Assembly: GCF_051488685.1 (NCBI RefSeq) | Contig: NZ_JBPSEH010000002.1 | Coordinates: 62,001-126,000, forward strand | DNA from: Melioribacter sp051488685 | GTDB lineage: Bacteria; Bacteroidota; Ignavibacteria; Ignavibacteriales; Melioribacteraceae | Direction of reading: 5' to 3' | DNA length: 64,000 bases | In this document: piece by piece, positions 42,303 to 50,540 of the stretch | How the letters are laid out: every line of letters begins with the position of its first letter | How positions within the stretch are numbered: the first letter of the stretch is position 1 | The notes under the pieces: model-generated | Databases searched by the model: none | What the model was told of the DNA's origin: nothing | Seen by the model: the letters and a program-made list of their open reading frames with translations, nothing else | Position numbers and translations under genes: made by a program

Positions 42303-42680
42303 ATGGTAATTGGACTGGGTATTGATATAATTGAGATCGACAGAATAAAGCAGAGTGTAGATAATTACGGCCAACGTTTTTTAGAAAAAATATTTACAAT
42401 TTCTGAATTGGAGTATTGCTTAAATAAAAAGAATAAATATCAGCATCTGGCAGCGCGCTTTGCGGCAAAAGAAGCAATAACAAAAGCTCTCTCTTCAGTT
42501 AATGTTATCCCTGGATGGAAAGATATTGAAATCAGCAATCTCTCGAATGGAATGCCGGTTGTAAATCTGAGGAAAAATGAGATTAAAGAATTTCTTGGGG
42601 ACAACAAAAAATTATTGATATCAATGAGCCATTCCGACAATTATGTTACTTGCGTTGCAATACTCACCACCACCTCCTGA
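42303..42680 (+). CDS. acpS: Holo-[acyl-carrier-protein] synthase
   Basis: 125 residues, the usual length. GLGIDIIEIDRIKQ and FAAKEAITKALSS hold the metal-binding Asp and Glu. It transfers 4'-phosphopantetheine from CoA to acyl carrier protein. It lies 12 bases after the MlaD gene, and the SHSDNYVTCVAIL tail is typical. Confidence 0.94.
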   Translation: MVIGLGIDIIEIDRIKQSVDNYGQRFLEKIFTISELEYCLNKKNKYQHLAARFAAKEAITKALSSVNVIPGWKDIEISNLSNGMPVVNLRKNEIKEFLGDNKKLLISMSHSDNYVTCVAILTTTS

Positions 42681-42741
42681 AATTAGAACTTATTTCCTAT
42701 ATTTATCGTTTGAATTGTAGATTTTTTAAGAAAGGAATGTG

Positions 42742-43830
42742 ATGAACAAAAATCGTGTAATCGTTGCCATGAGTGGTGGGGTCGATTCTTCGGTGGCTGC
42801 TGCAATTTTGAAAAAGGAAGGCTACGATGTAATTGGAATTACAATGAAAACATGGGGCTTTATGGAAGTTGGAGGAGCTCCAAAGCACGAATCGGGCTGC
42901 TGCTCGCTCGATGCAATTTTTGACGCTAAAAATGTAGCTGAATTAATAGGCATTCCGCATTATACAGTCGATTTCACAAAAGCTTTCGAAAAAGCAGTAA
43001 TCGACGATTTTGTCAATGAATATCTTTCAGGTAGAACTCCGAACCCTTGTGTTGTATGCAATCGCAAAATTAAGTGGGAGGAGTTACTGAAAAAAGCTGA
43101 TTCGCTCGATGCACAATATGTTGCGACAGGACATTATGCATTGGTGGAAAAAATTAACAATAGATTTACATTGAAATATTCAAAAGACCATAAGAAGGAC
43201 CAGACGTATGCTCTATGGGGACTTACGCAGGAAAGCTTATCACGCACATTATTCCCGCTCGGTAAATATACAAAAGAAGAAGTGCGGTCAATCGCCGCAG
43301 ACTTTGGATTGAAAACAGCAAGTAAACCGGATAGTCAAGAAATTTGTTTTGTGGCGGATAATAATTACGAAAGATTTTTACGCGAAAGAATTCCTGAGGT
43401 GGTCAACGAAATTCATGAAGGTAATCTGGTATACCATGGTCAGGTGGTGGGAAAACATAAAGGTTTTCCATTCTATACAATTGGTCAACGACGTGGACTC
43501 GGTGTATCATTCGGTAAACCTGTCTATGTGAAAAAGATCGACAATGAAACAAATACAATTGAAATTGGCGATAAAGAAGAACTACTTAAAAAGTACGTTA
43601 AAGCTTCGGATATAAATTACGTGAGTCGGCCTTCATTGAATAAAGGCGAAAAAGTCTTTGGAAAAATTAGGTATTCAGATACTGCCAAAGAAGCCGTTGT
43701 CCTCAAATCGTCTCAAGATACGATAGAAATTGAATTTTTAGAACCAAAAAATGCAGTTACTCCAGGACAATCTCTCGTTCTTTATGACAGTGATGGTTAC
43801 CTATTAGCTGGTGGAATAATAGATAAGTGA
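42742..43830 (+). CDS. mnmA: tRNA-specific 2-thiouridylase MnmA
   Basis: 362 residues. PP-loop SGGVDSSVAA, the ITMKTWGF segment, catalytic Cys in NPCVVCNRKIKW and the second catalytic Cys in SQEICFVADNNY. It makes 2-thiouridine at wobble position 34 of tRNA-Lys, -Glu and -Gln. I chose ATG 42742 over the GTG one codon earlier; AAAGGA lies five bases upstream. A candidate -35 TTGAAT lies in the 60-base gap but no good -10 box was found. Confidence 0.94.
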   Translation: MNKNRVIVAMSGGVDSSVAAAILKKEGYDVIGITMKTWGFMEVGGAPKHESGCCSLDAIFDAKNVAELIGIPHYTVDFTKAFEKAVIDDFVNEYLSGRTPNPCVVCNRKIKWEELLKKADSLDAQYVATGHYALVEKINNRFTLKYSKDHKKDQTYALWGLTQESLSRTLFPLGKYTKEEVRSIAADFGLKTASKPDSQEICFVADNNYERFLRERIPEVVNEIHEGNLVYHGQVVGKHKGFPFYTIGQRRGLGVSFGKPVYVKKIDNETNTIEIGDKEELLKKYVKASDINYVSRPSLNKGEKVFGKIRYSDTAKEAVVLKSSQDTIEIEFLEPKNAVTPGQSLVLYDSDGYLLAGGIIDK

Positions 43831-43869
43831 TAGGATTAGATCTTTCATAATTAATCAATTTTTTGCATA

Positions 43870-43899
43870 TTGTACGCCAAATTATAACCATTGTATAAT
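43870..43899 (+). promoter_or_regulatory. Candidate promoter for the HNH gene
   Basis: TTGTAC (43870-43875), 18 bases, then a perfect TATAAT (43894-43899). Transcription would start near 43906. Confidence 0.42.
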
Positions 43900-43905
43900 T
43901 TTGAA

Positions 43906-43974
43906 CGAAGGAGGTCATCTTCGAACGTAAGTTCGGATCAAACGGAGCGCTTAATGCAAGGGTTCTATTATTGA
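43906..43974 (+). promoter_or_regulatory. Structured leader with short upstream reading frame before the HNH gene
   Basis: Elements in order: AAGGAGG (43908-43914); a hairpin TTCGAAC (43920-43926) and GTTCGGA (43931-43937) capped by GTAA, a GNRA-type tetraloop; GGAG (43944-43947); ATG 43954 opening a six-codon frame (MQGFYY) that ends in TGA 43972-43974. That stop overlaps the TTG 43971 start of the HNH gene as TTGA, the coupling form used elsewhere in this window. It could be a coupled leader peptide, or the remains of the true start after loss of one G in GGG 43960-43962. Confidence 0.45.
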
Positions 43975-44450
43975 ACCAAAGTTACGAACCCCTTACAATT
44001 TGTAACGTAAAAAAGGCAATAATATTACTGCTTATGGGTAAAGCAGAATTAGTTGCAAAAAACAGCGCTCGACAAATTAGAACCGTAAGTAAATCTTATC
44101 CCTGGCCAAGCGTAATTAAGCTGAAAGATTATATTCGAGTTCCTTACAAAAAAATTATTCTTACCAGAAAAAATATACTCAAAAGGGATGGTCATCGATG
44201 TGCTTACTGCGGTAGAGGTGATTTACCATTGACGGTTGACCATGTTATCCCGAAATCAAGGGGAGGAACGGATACTTGGGAAAACCTGGTGGCAGCGTGT
44301 TTACCGTGTAATAATAGAAAAGGGGACAGAACTCCTGAAGAAGCGGGTTTGAAACTTAGAATCAAACCATATACACCCAATCACATACTTTTTATCAAGT
44401 CGGCGGCTGGCAGAATTGATAATGCATGGAAACCTTTCCTCTTCGATTAA
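43971..44450 (+). CDS. HNH endonuclease family protein
   Basis: 159 residues. C-terminal HNH domain with zinc cysteines CAYCG and CLPCN around DHVIPKSRGGTDTWENLVAA, so the His, Asn and His of the motif are present. The N-terminal SYEPLTICNVKKAIILLLMGKAEL is the conserved segment of the stand-alone HNH family common in Bacteroidota and cyanobacteria. In that family the start lies a few residues earlier (VLVLN before YEPL), and the same frame here reads VLLLNQ upstream without an ATG or GTG. I give TTG 43971, with AAGGG (43958-43962) as ribosome site. The biological role of the family is not settled. Confidence 0.8.
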   Translation: MNQSYEPLTICNVKKAIILLLMGKAELVAKNSARQIRTVSKSYPWPSVIKLKDYIRVPYKKIILTRKNILKRDGHRCAYCGRGDLPLTVDHVIPKSRGGTDTWENLVAACLPCNNRKGDRTPEEAGLKLRIKPYTPNHILFIKSAAGRIDNAWKPFLFD

Positions 44451-44515
44451 AAGTAAGTTTCCTTTTTTTTCTTTATTTTTGTGCTCTATATTCATTAATT
44501 TATTCTAACTAAATT

Positions 44516-45496
44516 ATGGCTAATAAACGAATTCTAAGCGGTATGCGCCCTACAGGCAAATTACATCTTGGACATTTTGTAGGCGCTCTGGAAAACTGGA
44601 TTAAATTGCAAAATCAATACGAAAGTTACCACCTCATTGCCGATTATCACGTATTGACCACAGATTTATCCACTGAACATATTTATGACAATACAATTGA
44701 AATGGTTATAGACTGGCTATCCTCAGGACTCGATCCAGAAAAAAGTCCATTTTTTCGACAATCCCAGATTAAAGAACATGCCGAACTTTATTTAATTTTT
44801 TCAATGTTAATCACAAAATCTCGTCTGGAAAGAAATCCCACATTAAAAGAGCAAATTCGCGATTTGAATATCGAAAACGTTGTATATGGACATCTTGGTT
44901 ATCCTGTCTTGCAGGCAGCCGATATTTTATTATATAAAGGCGAACTGGTACCGGTAGGGGAGGATCAGGTTCCGCATATCGAAATCACACGCGAAATTGC
45001 CAGGAAATTCAATAATCAATACGGGGAGGTTTTTCCGGAACCGGAGCCACTTCTTACGAGTTTTTCGCGTTTACCAGGACTTGATGGCAATGCTAAAATG
45101 TCGAAATCGATTGGAAATGCAATTCTTTTGTCCGACGAGCCAGAGACTGTCAATGCAAAATTAAGAAAAGCCGTAACGGACACTTTAAAAATACGGAAAA
45201 ACGATCCAGGCCGTCCAGAAGTTTGTCTGGTATTTACATATCACAAAAGATTCAATCCTGAGGAAACAGAAAGCATTGATGCAGATTGCCGTAGTGGCGC
45301 TCTCGGATGTGTGGAATGTAAATCGAGATGTGCTGCTAAAATTAATGAATTCCTCGTACCTATTATCGAAAAACGGAAATATTACGAACAGAATATTGAT
45401 CTGGTAAAAGATATATTGCACAATGGCGAAGCTAAAGCAAAAGTTGTGGCACAACAGACGATGGACGAAGTTCATTCAAGTATGAAATTCGGATAA
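44516..45496 (+). CDS. trpS: Tryptophanyl-tRNA synthetase with probable [4Fe-4S] cluster
   Basis: 326 residues. Class I motifs GKLHLGHFVGAL and KMSKS (GNAKMSKSIGNAI). The segment holds Cys237, Cys258, Cys265 and Cys268, spacing C-x20-C-x6-C-x2-C, close to the C-x22-C-x6-C-x2-C of the Thermotoga maritima enzyme known to carry a 4Fe-4S cluster near the anticodon site. A fifth Cys (272) follows. The gene overlaps scpA by one base (TAATG). Confidence 0.95.
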   Translation: MANKRILSGMRPTGKLHLGHFVGALENWIKLQNQYESYHLIADYHVLTTDLSTEHIYDNTIEMVIDWLSSGLDPEKSPFFRQSQIKEHAELYLIFSMLITKSRLERNPTLKEQIRDLNIENVVYGHLGYPVLQAADILLYKGELVPVGEDQVPHIEITREIARKFNNQYGEVFPEPEPLLTSFSRLPGLDGNAKMSKSIGNAILLSDEPETVNAKLRKAVTDTLKIRKNDPGRPEVCLVFTYHKRFNPEETESIDADCRSGALGCVECKSRCAAKINEFLVPIIEKRKYYEQNIDLVKDILHNGEAKAKVVAQQTMDEVHSSMKFG

Positions 45497-46215
45497 TGTA
45501 TAAAATCAAACTTACACAATTCGAAGGACCGCTCGACCTTCTGCTATTTTTTATCAAACGGGACGAGCTTAATATTTACGATATCCCAATATCGAAAATT
45601 ACCAAAGACTTCATGGACTATCTTAAAATGCTACAGCAACTCGACCTCGAGATAGCTGGAGATTTTATTTTAATGGCTGCCACTTTAATGCAGATAAAGG
45701 TTAAAATGCTCCTTCCGAAAGAAGTGGACGAAAAAGGCGAAGAAATCGATCCAAGAGCTGACCTCGTAAAAGCACTCCTCGAATATAAAAGATATAAAGA
45801 AATGACTGAGGAATTTAGCTTTATGGAATCGAATATGAGAAACTATAGTTTCCGTAGTAATTTCGAGTACGACGAAAAGGAAAAATCTGCTAATCTCGAT
45901 GTCTTGTTAAAAAATATTTCCATCTATGATCTTATTAAAGCCTTCAAAAAAGTAATTGAATCGAAGAAGGAAGAACCCGTTCACGAAATTAAAAAATGGA
46001 ATGTTACAATTGAAGAACAGATCGATTATATTGAAAAAAAAGTGAAGTTGCACAAGAGAATTACATTCAATGAATTGATGAAAGAAATGGTAAACAAAAT
46101 TAGGATTATTGTTACATTTATTGCAGTTTTGGAGATGGTTAAATCCGGTCAGGTCGGTATTGAAGAATCTCCAAATTTTAATGACTTTATAATCTACGGG
46201 CTCTCTGATGGATAA
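45496..46215 (+). CDS. scpA: Segregation and condensation protein A
   Basis: 239 residues. Kleisin subunit of the SMC-ScpAB condensin. FEGPLDLLLFFIKRDELNIYDIPI and the TLMQIKVKMLLPKE segment are diagnostic, and the C-terminal winged helix has ITFNELMKEMVNKIRIIVTF. It overlaps trpS by one base and scpB by eight. The SMC gene is not in the window. Confidence 0.95.
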   Translation: MYKIKLTQFEGPLDLLLFFIKRDELNIYDIPISKITKDFMDYLKMLQQLDLEIAGDFILMAATLMQIKVKMLLPKEVDEKGEEIDPRADLVKALLEYKRYKEMTEEFSFMESNMRNYSFRSNFEYDEKEKSANLDVLLKNISIYDLIKAFKKVIESKKEEPVHEIKKWNVTIEEQIDYIEKKVKLHKRITFNELMKEMVNKIRIIVTFIAVLEMVKSGQVGIEESPNFNDFIIYGLSDG

Positions 46216-46864
46216 TCTCTATTATTCGGTTATCGAAGCGTTGATTTTTGCTTCTGACGAACCTTTGCCAGCTAAAGAAATTGTCAATGCCATTAAAGAA
46301 ATTGACGGCGCGGATACCGATATTTCTGTCGAAGAAATCGATGCGGCTGTTAATTTGCTCAATGAAAAATATGAAGAAAATGGCCATGCATTTAAGATCC
46401 TGAGAATTGCCAATGGTTATATTTATGCCACAAAAGCTGACCATGCAAAATATGTCGGCTTTCTTTCAACAGAAAAGAGTAAACGTCGACTGAGTCAAGC
46501 TGCTCTCGAAACTTTAGCAATTATAGCTTACAAACAACCAATTACAAAGCCAGAACTTGAAACAATTCGCGGTGTGAATTCCGATTATACTTTGAATACT
46601 TTGCTCGAAAAGAATTTGATTACCATCAAGGGGAGAGCTGATACTGTAGGGCGTCCGCTTCTTTACGGTACTACGGACGAATTTTTAAAATATTTTGGAC
46701 TGAATAGTCTTACCGATTTGCCGAAACCACGTGAAATCGAAGAGATTATGAAAGACGAAGATTTTCAGGAACAAAAACGAAGAATTATGATGAACAAAAT
46801 TGAAGAAGAACTTGAAAATGAAATTAACGACGAAGGCACAAACGATGAAGATACGATTGAATAA
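46208..46864 (+). CDS. scpB: Segregation and condensation protein B
   Basis: 218 residues. Two winged-helix domains; ALETLAIIAYKQPITKPELETIRGVNSD is the hallmark (core AIIAYKQPITKPELE). It works with ScpA and SMC in chromosome compaction. A long acidic tail (about 180-218) extends past the usual fold. It overlaps rluB by 20 bases. Confidence 0.95.
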   Translation: MDNLYYSVIEALIFASDEPLPAKEIVNAIKEIDGADTDISVEEIDAAVNLLNEKYEENGHAFKILRIANGYIYATKADHAKYVGFLSTEKSKRRLSQAALETLAIIAYKQPITKPELETIRGVNSDYTLNTLLEKNLITIKGRADTVGRPLLYGTTDEFLKYFGLNSLTDLPKPREIEEIMKDEDFQEQKRRIMMNKIEEELENEINDEGTNDEDTIE

Positions 46865-47558
46865 GTTTCTTTCGGAATGCGGAATCTCCTCAAGAAGAAA
46901 ATCGGAAGAATACATTAAAATGGGACGAGTTTCAGTAAATGGTAATGTCATTACCGATTTTAGTTTTTATGTTGATCCTGAGAGTGATATTGTTTATCTC
47001 GATGGAGAAAAACTTAAGCCCGAAAAAAAAGTTTATTTCCTCCTCAATAAACCCAGAGGTTTTATTACAACGACAAGTGACGAAAAGAATCGGAAAAAAG
47101 TAACTGATTTGATTAAAACTAAATACAAGATTTTTCCCGTTGGTAGACTCGATTACAACACAACCGGCGTGCTTATATTGACTAACGACGGTAACTTTTC
47201 GAATTTCTTGACGCATCCGAGTAAAAAAATTCCACGCGTTTATCATGCCACGCTCGATAAACCGTTGTCTATAGAACACGCCGATAAATTGTTGAAAGGA
47301 ATTTATCTCGATGGTAGAAAAAGCAAATTCGAAGAAATTAAAATCATCAATTACAAAAACAAAAAAATGGTGGAAGTAACAACCGTAGAAGGCAGAAATC
47401 ATTTTGTAAAGAGAATGTTCGGACAGCTTGGTTATTTTGTGAAATCTCTCGAACGAGTAAGCTTCGGCATATTTAATATCGAAAAACTTCCATACGGATC
47501 TTATAGAGAAATTACGATTAACGAAATTGAAAAAGTTTATAAAACCTATGATAATTAG
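46845..47558 (+). CDS. rluB: 23S rRNA pseudouridine synthase, RluB family
   Basis: 237 residues from ATG 46845. An S4 RNA-binding domain (about 1-60, LNKFLSECGISSRRKSEEYI) precedes the synthase domain with the catalytic Asp in GRLDYNTTGVLILTNDG. VEGRNHFVKRMFGQLG is also conserved. The order scpA-scpB-rluB is common in bacteria. RluB, RluE and RluF are hard to separate by eye; S4 plus this synteny favours RluB. Confidence 0.93.
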   Translation: MKIRLNKFLSECGISSRRKSEEYIKMGRVSVNGNVITDFSFYVDPESDIVYLDGEKLKPEKKVYFLLNKPRGFITTTSDEKNRKKVTDLIKTKYKIFPVGRLDYNTTGVLILTNDGNFSNFLTHPSKKIPRVYHATLDKPLSIEHADKLLKGIYLDGRKSKFEEIKIINYKNKKMVEVTTVEGRNHFVKRMFGQLGYFVKSLERVSFGIFNIEKLPYGSYREITINEIEKVYKTYDN

Positions 47559-49017
47559 ACTTTTCCTGATATTGCTCTTATCTTGCTTTGTCTATGCTCA
47601 GAACGATTCGTTGAAAGAGCAATATTCAATTAAAGAATTGAGAGAACAGCTCGACGATTCTTTTAACGACCCGGCATTGAATAATGCTTTTGTAGGAGTT
47701 TTTATTAGGTCATTAAAGTCCGGAGAAACTATTTACAAGAAAAATCCGGACAAGTTATTTATTCCAGCGTCGACTGTTAAACTCTTCACAACAGCAGCAG
47801 CACTATTTATATTGGGACCCAATTTTACGTATGAAACAACAATTTATACCGACGGCGAAATTACGAACGGCATTCTTAAAGGAGATTTGCTTGTATCCGG
47901 CTCGGGCGACCCATCGATTTCTAATCGATTTTACAACGGAGCTCCAACGGTAGTTTTCGAAGAGTGGGCTCAACAGCTATTAAATAAAGGCATCAATAAG
48001 ATAGAAGGTAATCTTTATTTTGACGACCACGCATTCGACGATATACCGCTGGGAGAGGGATGGGCGTGGGATAACGAAAGTTATTGGTTCGCTGCACCCT
48101 CAGGTGCTCTCAGTTTTAACGATAATTCTATTGAAATTACAATCACTCCGTCCGAATTAAAATTCCCTGCTAAGTATAAAATTTCTCCTAATACAAATTA
48201 TGTTAAAATCATTAACAAAGCAGTAACTACAGATGGCGAAACGGAAATCGACGTAACGAGAGAAAGAGGCTCTAATGTAATTTATATTAACGGTTTGATT
48301 AATATTAAATCCGAGCCAGTAGTTAAAAATATTTCAATTAGCGGACCCGCATACTATTTTATGACACTATTTAAAGAAACTTTGAATGCTCGAGGTATTC
48401 AGGTTGAAGGAGAAATTCTCGACTACAACACGACAGATAAATTTATTATAAAAGACGAGATGACTCCTCTCTTGATTCATCGATCGGTTCCGTTGTACAG
48501 AATAGTCAACGAAACAAATAAAAACAGTAATAACTTTTATTCAGAGCAACTATTAAAAACAATTGGACTTGAAGTCTATGGATACGGTTCGGCTGAGAAT
48601 GGTCTGGACGCATGCAGAAAACTTTTTAATGACATCGGAATTAATGTTGATAATCTAAATCTTGTAGACGGTTCCGGTTTGTCGAGGATAAATCTTGTAA
48701 CACCGCGTCAAACTGTCAATCTTTTGACCTATCTCTTTAAATCGGAAATGTCGGACTATTTCTATAATTCATTACCAATTGCGGGCTTTGATGGAACTCT
48801 TGCAAATCGTATGAAAAATACTCATGCTAGTAATAATTTAAGAGCAAAACCGGGTTACAGTCCCGGTGTATCAACACTTGCAGGCTATGTTAAAACCATT
48901 TCCGGCGAAATCCTGGCATTCTCTATATTTATTAATAACTATCTGTCATCATCTAATCTGGTAAATTATATAATTGATAATGCTTGCAACAAGTTAGTCA
49001 ATTTTGTTAGAAATTAA
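47548..49017 (+). CDS. dacB: D-alanyl-D-alanine carboxypeptidase/endopeptidase (PBP4, DacB family), altered third motif
   Basis: 489 residues from ATG 47548, overlapping rluB by 11 bases, with signal peptide MIIRLFLILLLSCFVYAQ. The catalytic SxxK is Ser75-Thr-Val-Lys78 in IPASTVKLF, and the SxN motif is Ser327-Asn-Asn329. The third motif, normally KTG, reads Lys434-Pro435-Gly436 in RAKPGYSPGVSTLAGYV. It trims or cross-link-cleaves peptidoglycan. The substitution could change turnover or beta-lactam binding. The upstream TTG at 47527 would add seven residues before the signal and is less likely. Confidence 0.9.
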   Translation: MIIRLFLILLLSCFVYAQNDSLKEQYSIKELREQLDDSFNDPALNNAFVGVFIRSLKSGETIYKKNPDKLFIPASTVKLFTTAAALFILGPNFTYETTIYTDGEITNGILKGDLLVSGSGDPSISNRFYNGAPTVVFEEWAQQLLNKGINKIEGNLYFDDHAFDDIPLGEGWAWDNESYWFAAPSGALSFNDNSIEITITPSELKFPAKYKISPNTNYVKIINKAVTTDGETEIDVTRERGSNVIYINGLINIKSEPVVKNISISGPAYYFMTLFKETLNARGIQVEGEILDYNTTDKFIIKDEMTPLLIHRSVPLYRIVNETNKNSNNFYSEQLLKTIGLEVYGYGSAENGLDACRKLFNDIGINVDNLNLVDGSGLSRINLVTPRQTVNLLTYLFKSEMSDYFYNSLPIAGFDGTLANRMKNTHASNNLRAKPGYSPGVSTLAGYVKTISGEILAFSIFINNYLSSSNLVNYIIDNACNKLVNFVRN

Positions 49018-49029
49018 TACGGAGGAAAA

Positions 49030-50538
49030 GTGGAAAACCATAATCTCGAAGCAGAATATAATTCATTAATGAAGAGAAGAAGAGAAGAATTCGAAGAATT
49101 AATTAAAAGAGGTATTTTACCTTATGCATATAGCTATGATGTCGACAGCTACTCGATCGATATAAAACAAAATTACGAAAGGTACGAAGGCAAAGATGTA
49201 AAAGTTGCGGGACGCATTATGGCATTGAGGCGCATGGGAAAAGCTACGTTCGCTCATATTCAGGATAGCAAAGGCAGAATCCAGATTTATCTCAAGAAAG
49301 ATGATCTGGGGGATATATACGATATTTTTAAACTACTCGATATTGGTGATATTATCGGAGTGGAAGGATTTGTATTCAAAACTAAAACGGGTGAGATTTC
49401 CGTACACTCAAAATCGTATCAACTACTTGCCAAATCCTTAAGACCTATTCCAATTGCCAAGGAAGTTATTGATGAAAACGGGAATAAGATTATTTATGAC
49501 CAATTTGCAGATAAAGAGTTAAGATACAGGCAAAGATATGTAGACTTGATTGTTAACCCTCAAGTAAAAGATGTTTTTATCAAAAGAGCACAAATTATTA
49601 CGCAAATAAGAAAGTACCTGGACGATAATGGTTTGACTGAAGTAGAGACCCCAATCCTGCAACCTTTATACGGAGGCGCTGCTGCTCGTCCTTTCATTAC
49701 ACATCATAATGCCCTTGATATCGATTTGTATTTAAGAATTGCAGACGAGCTCTATTTAAAACGTTTAATAGTAGGTGGTTTTGACGGTGTTTACGAGATA
49801 TCGAAAGACTTTAGAAACGAAGGAATGGACAAAACGCATAACCCTGAATTTACAATGCTCGAGCTTTATGTGGCTTATAAAGATTACGAATGGATGATGG
49901 AATTTGTTGAAAAGATGGTAGTAGAGCTGTGCAATAATGTATTCGGCAAAACTCAATTTGAAATCGAAGGTACGGAAATTAATTTCAATCCTCCGTGGAA
50001 GCGAATATCAATGGTTGATGAATTGCTTAAAGTTACTGGTATCGACGTACTAAAAGCTGATTATAACGAGCTGGTAAAGGCACTTAAAGAAAGAGGTATA
50101 GAGCCTAAGGGAGGTGAATCGAAAGGCAAGTTAATCGATGAGCTATTTGAAGCAACGATACAACCCTCTTTGATACAGCCTACATTTGTTGTCGATTATC
50201 CATTAGAACTTTCGCCGCTTGCCAAAAAGCACAGGTCAAAAGAAGGATTGGTAGAAAGATTTGAAGGTTTTGTGCTCGGCAGGGAAATTTGTAACGCCTT
50301 TAGCGAATTAAATGATCCGATCGACCAGAAAAAACGATTCGAACAACAGGCAAAAATGCGAGAAGAAGGCGATGAAGAAGCTCACCAGATCGACGAAGAC
50401 TTTGTAAGAGCACTCGAATATGGGATGCCTCCTACAGCTGGACTGGGAGTTGGTATTGACCGACTTGTTATGCTACTTACAAATCAGCCTTCGATCCGAG
50501 ACGTTATTTTGTTTCCTCAAATGAAGCCGGAAAATTAA
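49030..50538 (+). CDS. lysS: Lysyl-tRNA synthetase, class II
   Basis: 502 residues. The N-terminal OB fold (about 55-150, KVAGRIMALRRMGKATFAHIQD) and class II motif 1 with PILQPLYGGAAARPFITHHN, motif 2 FRNEGMDKTHNPEFTMLE and motif 3 GLGVGIDRLVMLLT are all seen. The start is GTG with GGAGG a few bases upstream. Confidence 0.96.
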   Translation: MENHNLEAEYNSLMKRRREEFEELIKRGILPYAYSYDVDSYSIDIKQNYERYEGKDVKVAGRIMALRRMGKATFAHIQDSKGRIQIYLKKDDLGDIYDIFKLLDIGDIIGVEGFVFKTKTGEISVHSKSYQLLAKSLRPIPIAKEVIDENGNKIIYDQFADKELRYRQRYVDLIVNPQVKDVFIKRAQIITQIRKYLDDNGLTEVETPILQPLYGGAAARPFITHHNALDIDLYLRIADELYLKRLIVGGFDGVYEISKDFRNEGMDKTHNPEFTMLELYVAYKDYEWMMEFVEKMVVELCNNVFGKTQFEIEGTEINFNPPWKRISMVDELLKVTGIDVLKADYNELVKALKERGIEPKGGESKGKLIDELFEATIQPSLIQPTFVVDYPLELSPLAKKHRSKEGLVERFEGFVLGREICNAFSELNDPIDQKKRFEQQAKMREEGDEEAHQIDEDFVRALEYGMPPTAGLGVGIDRLVMLLTNQPSIRDVILFPQMKPEN

Positions 50539-50540
50539 GA

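Noticed and set aside
43971..44450. HNH protein as a homing or group I intron endonuclease
   Set aside because: No intron or intein boundaries surround it, and its N-terminus matches a stand-alone chromosomal family.
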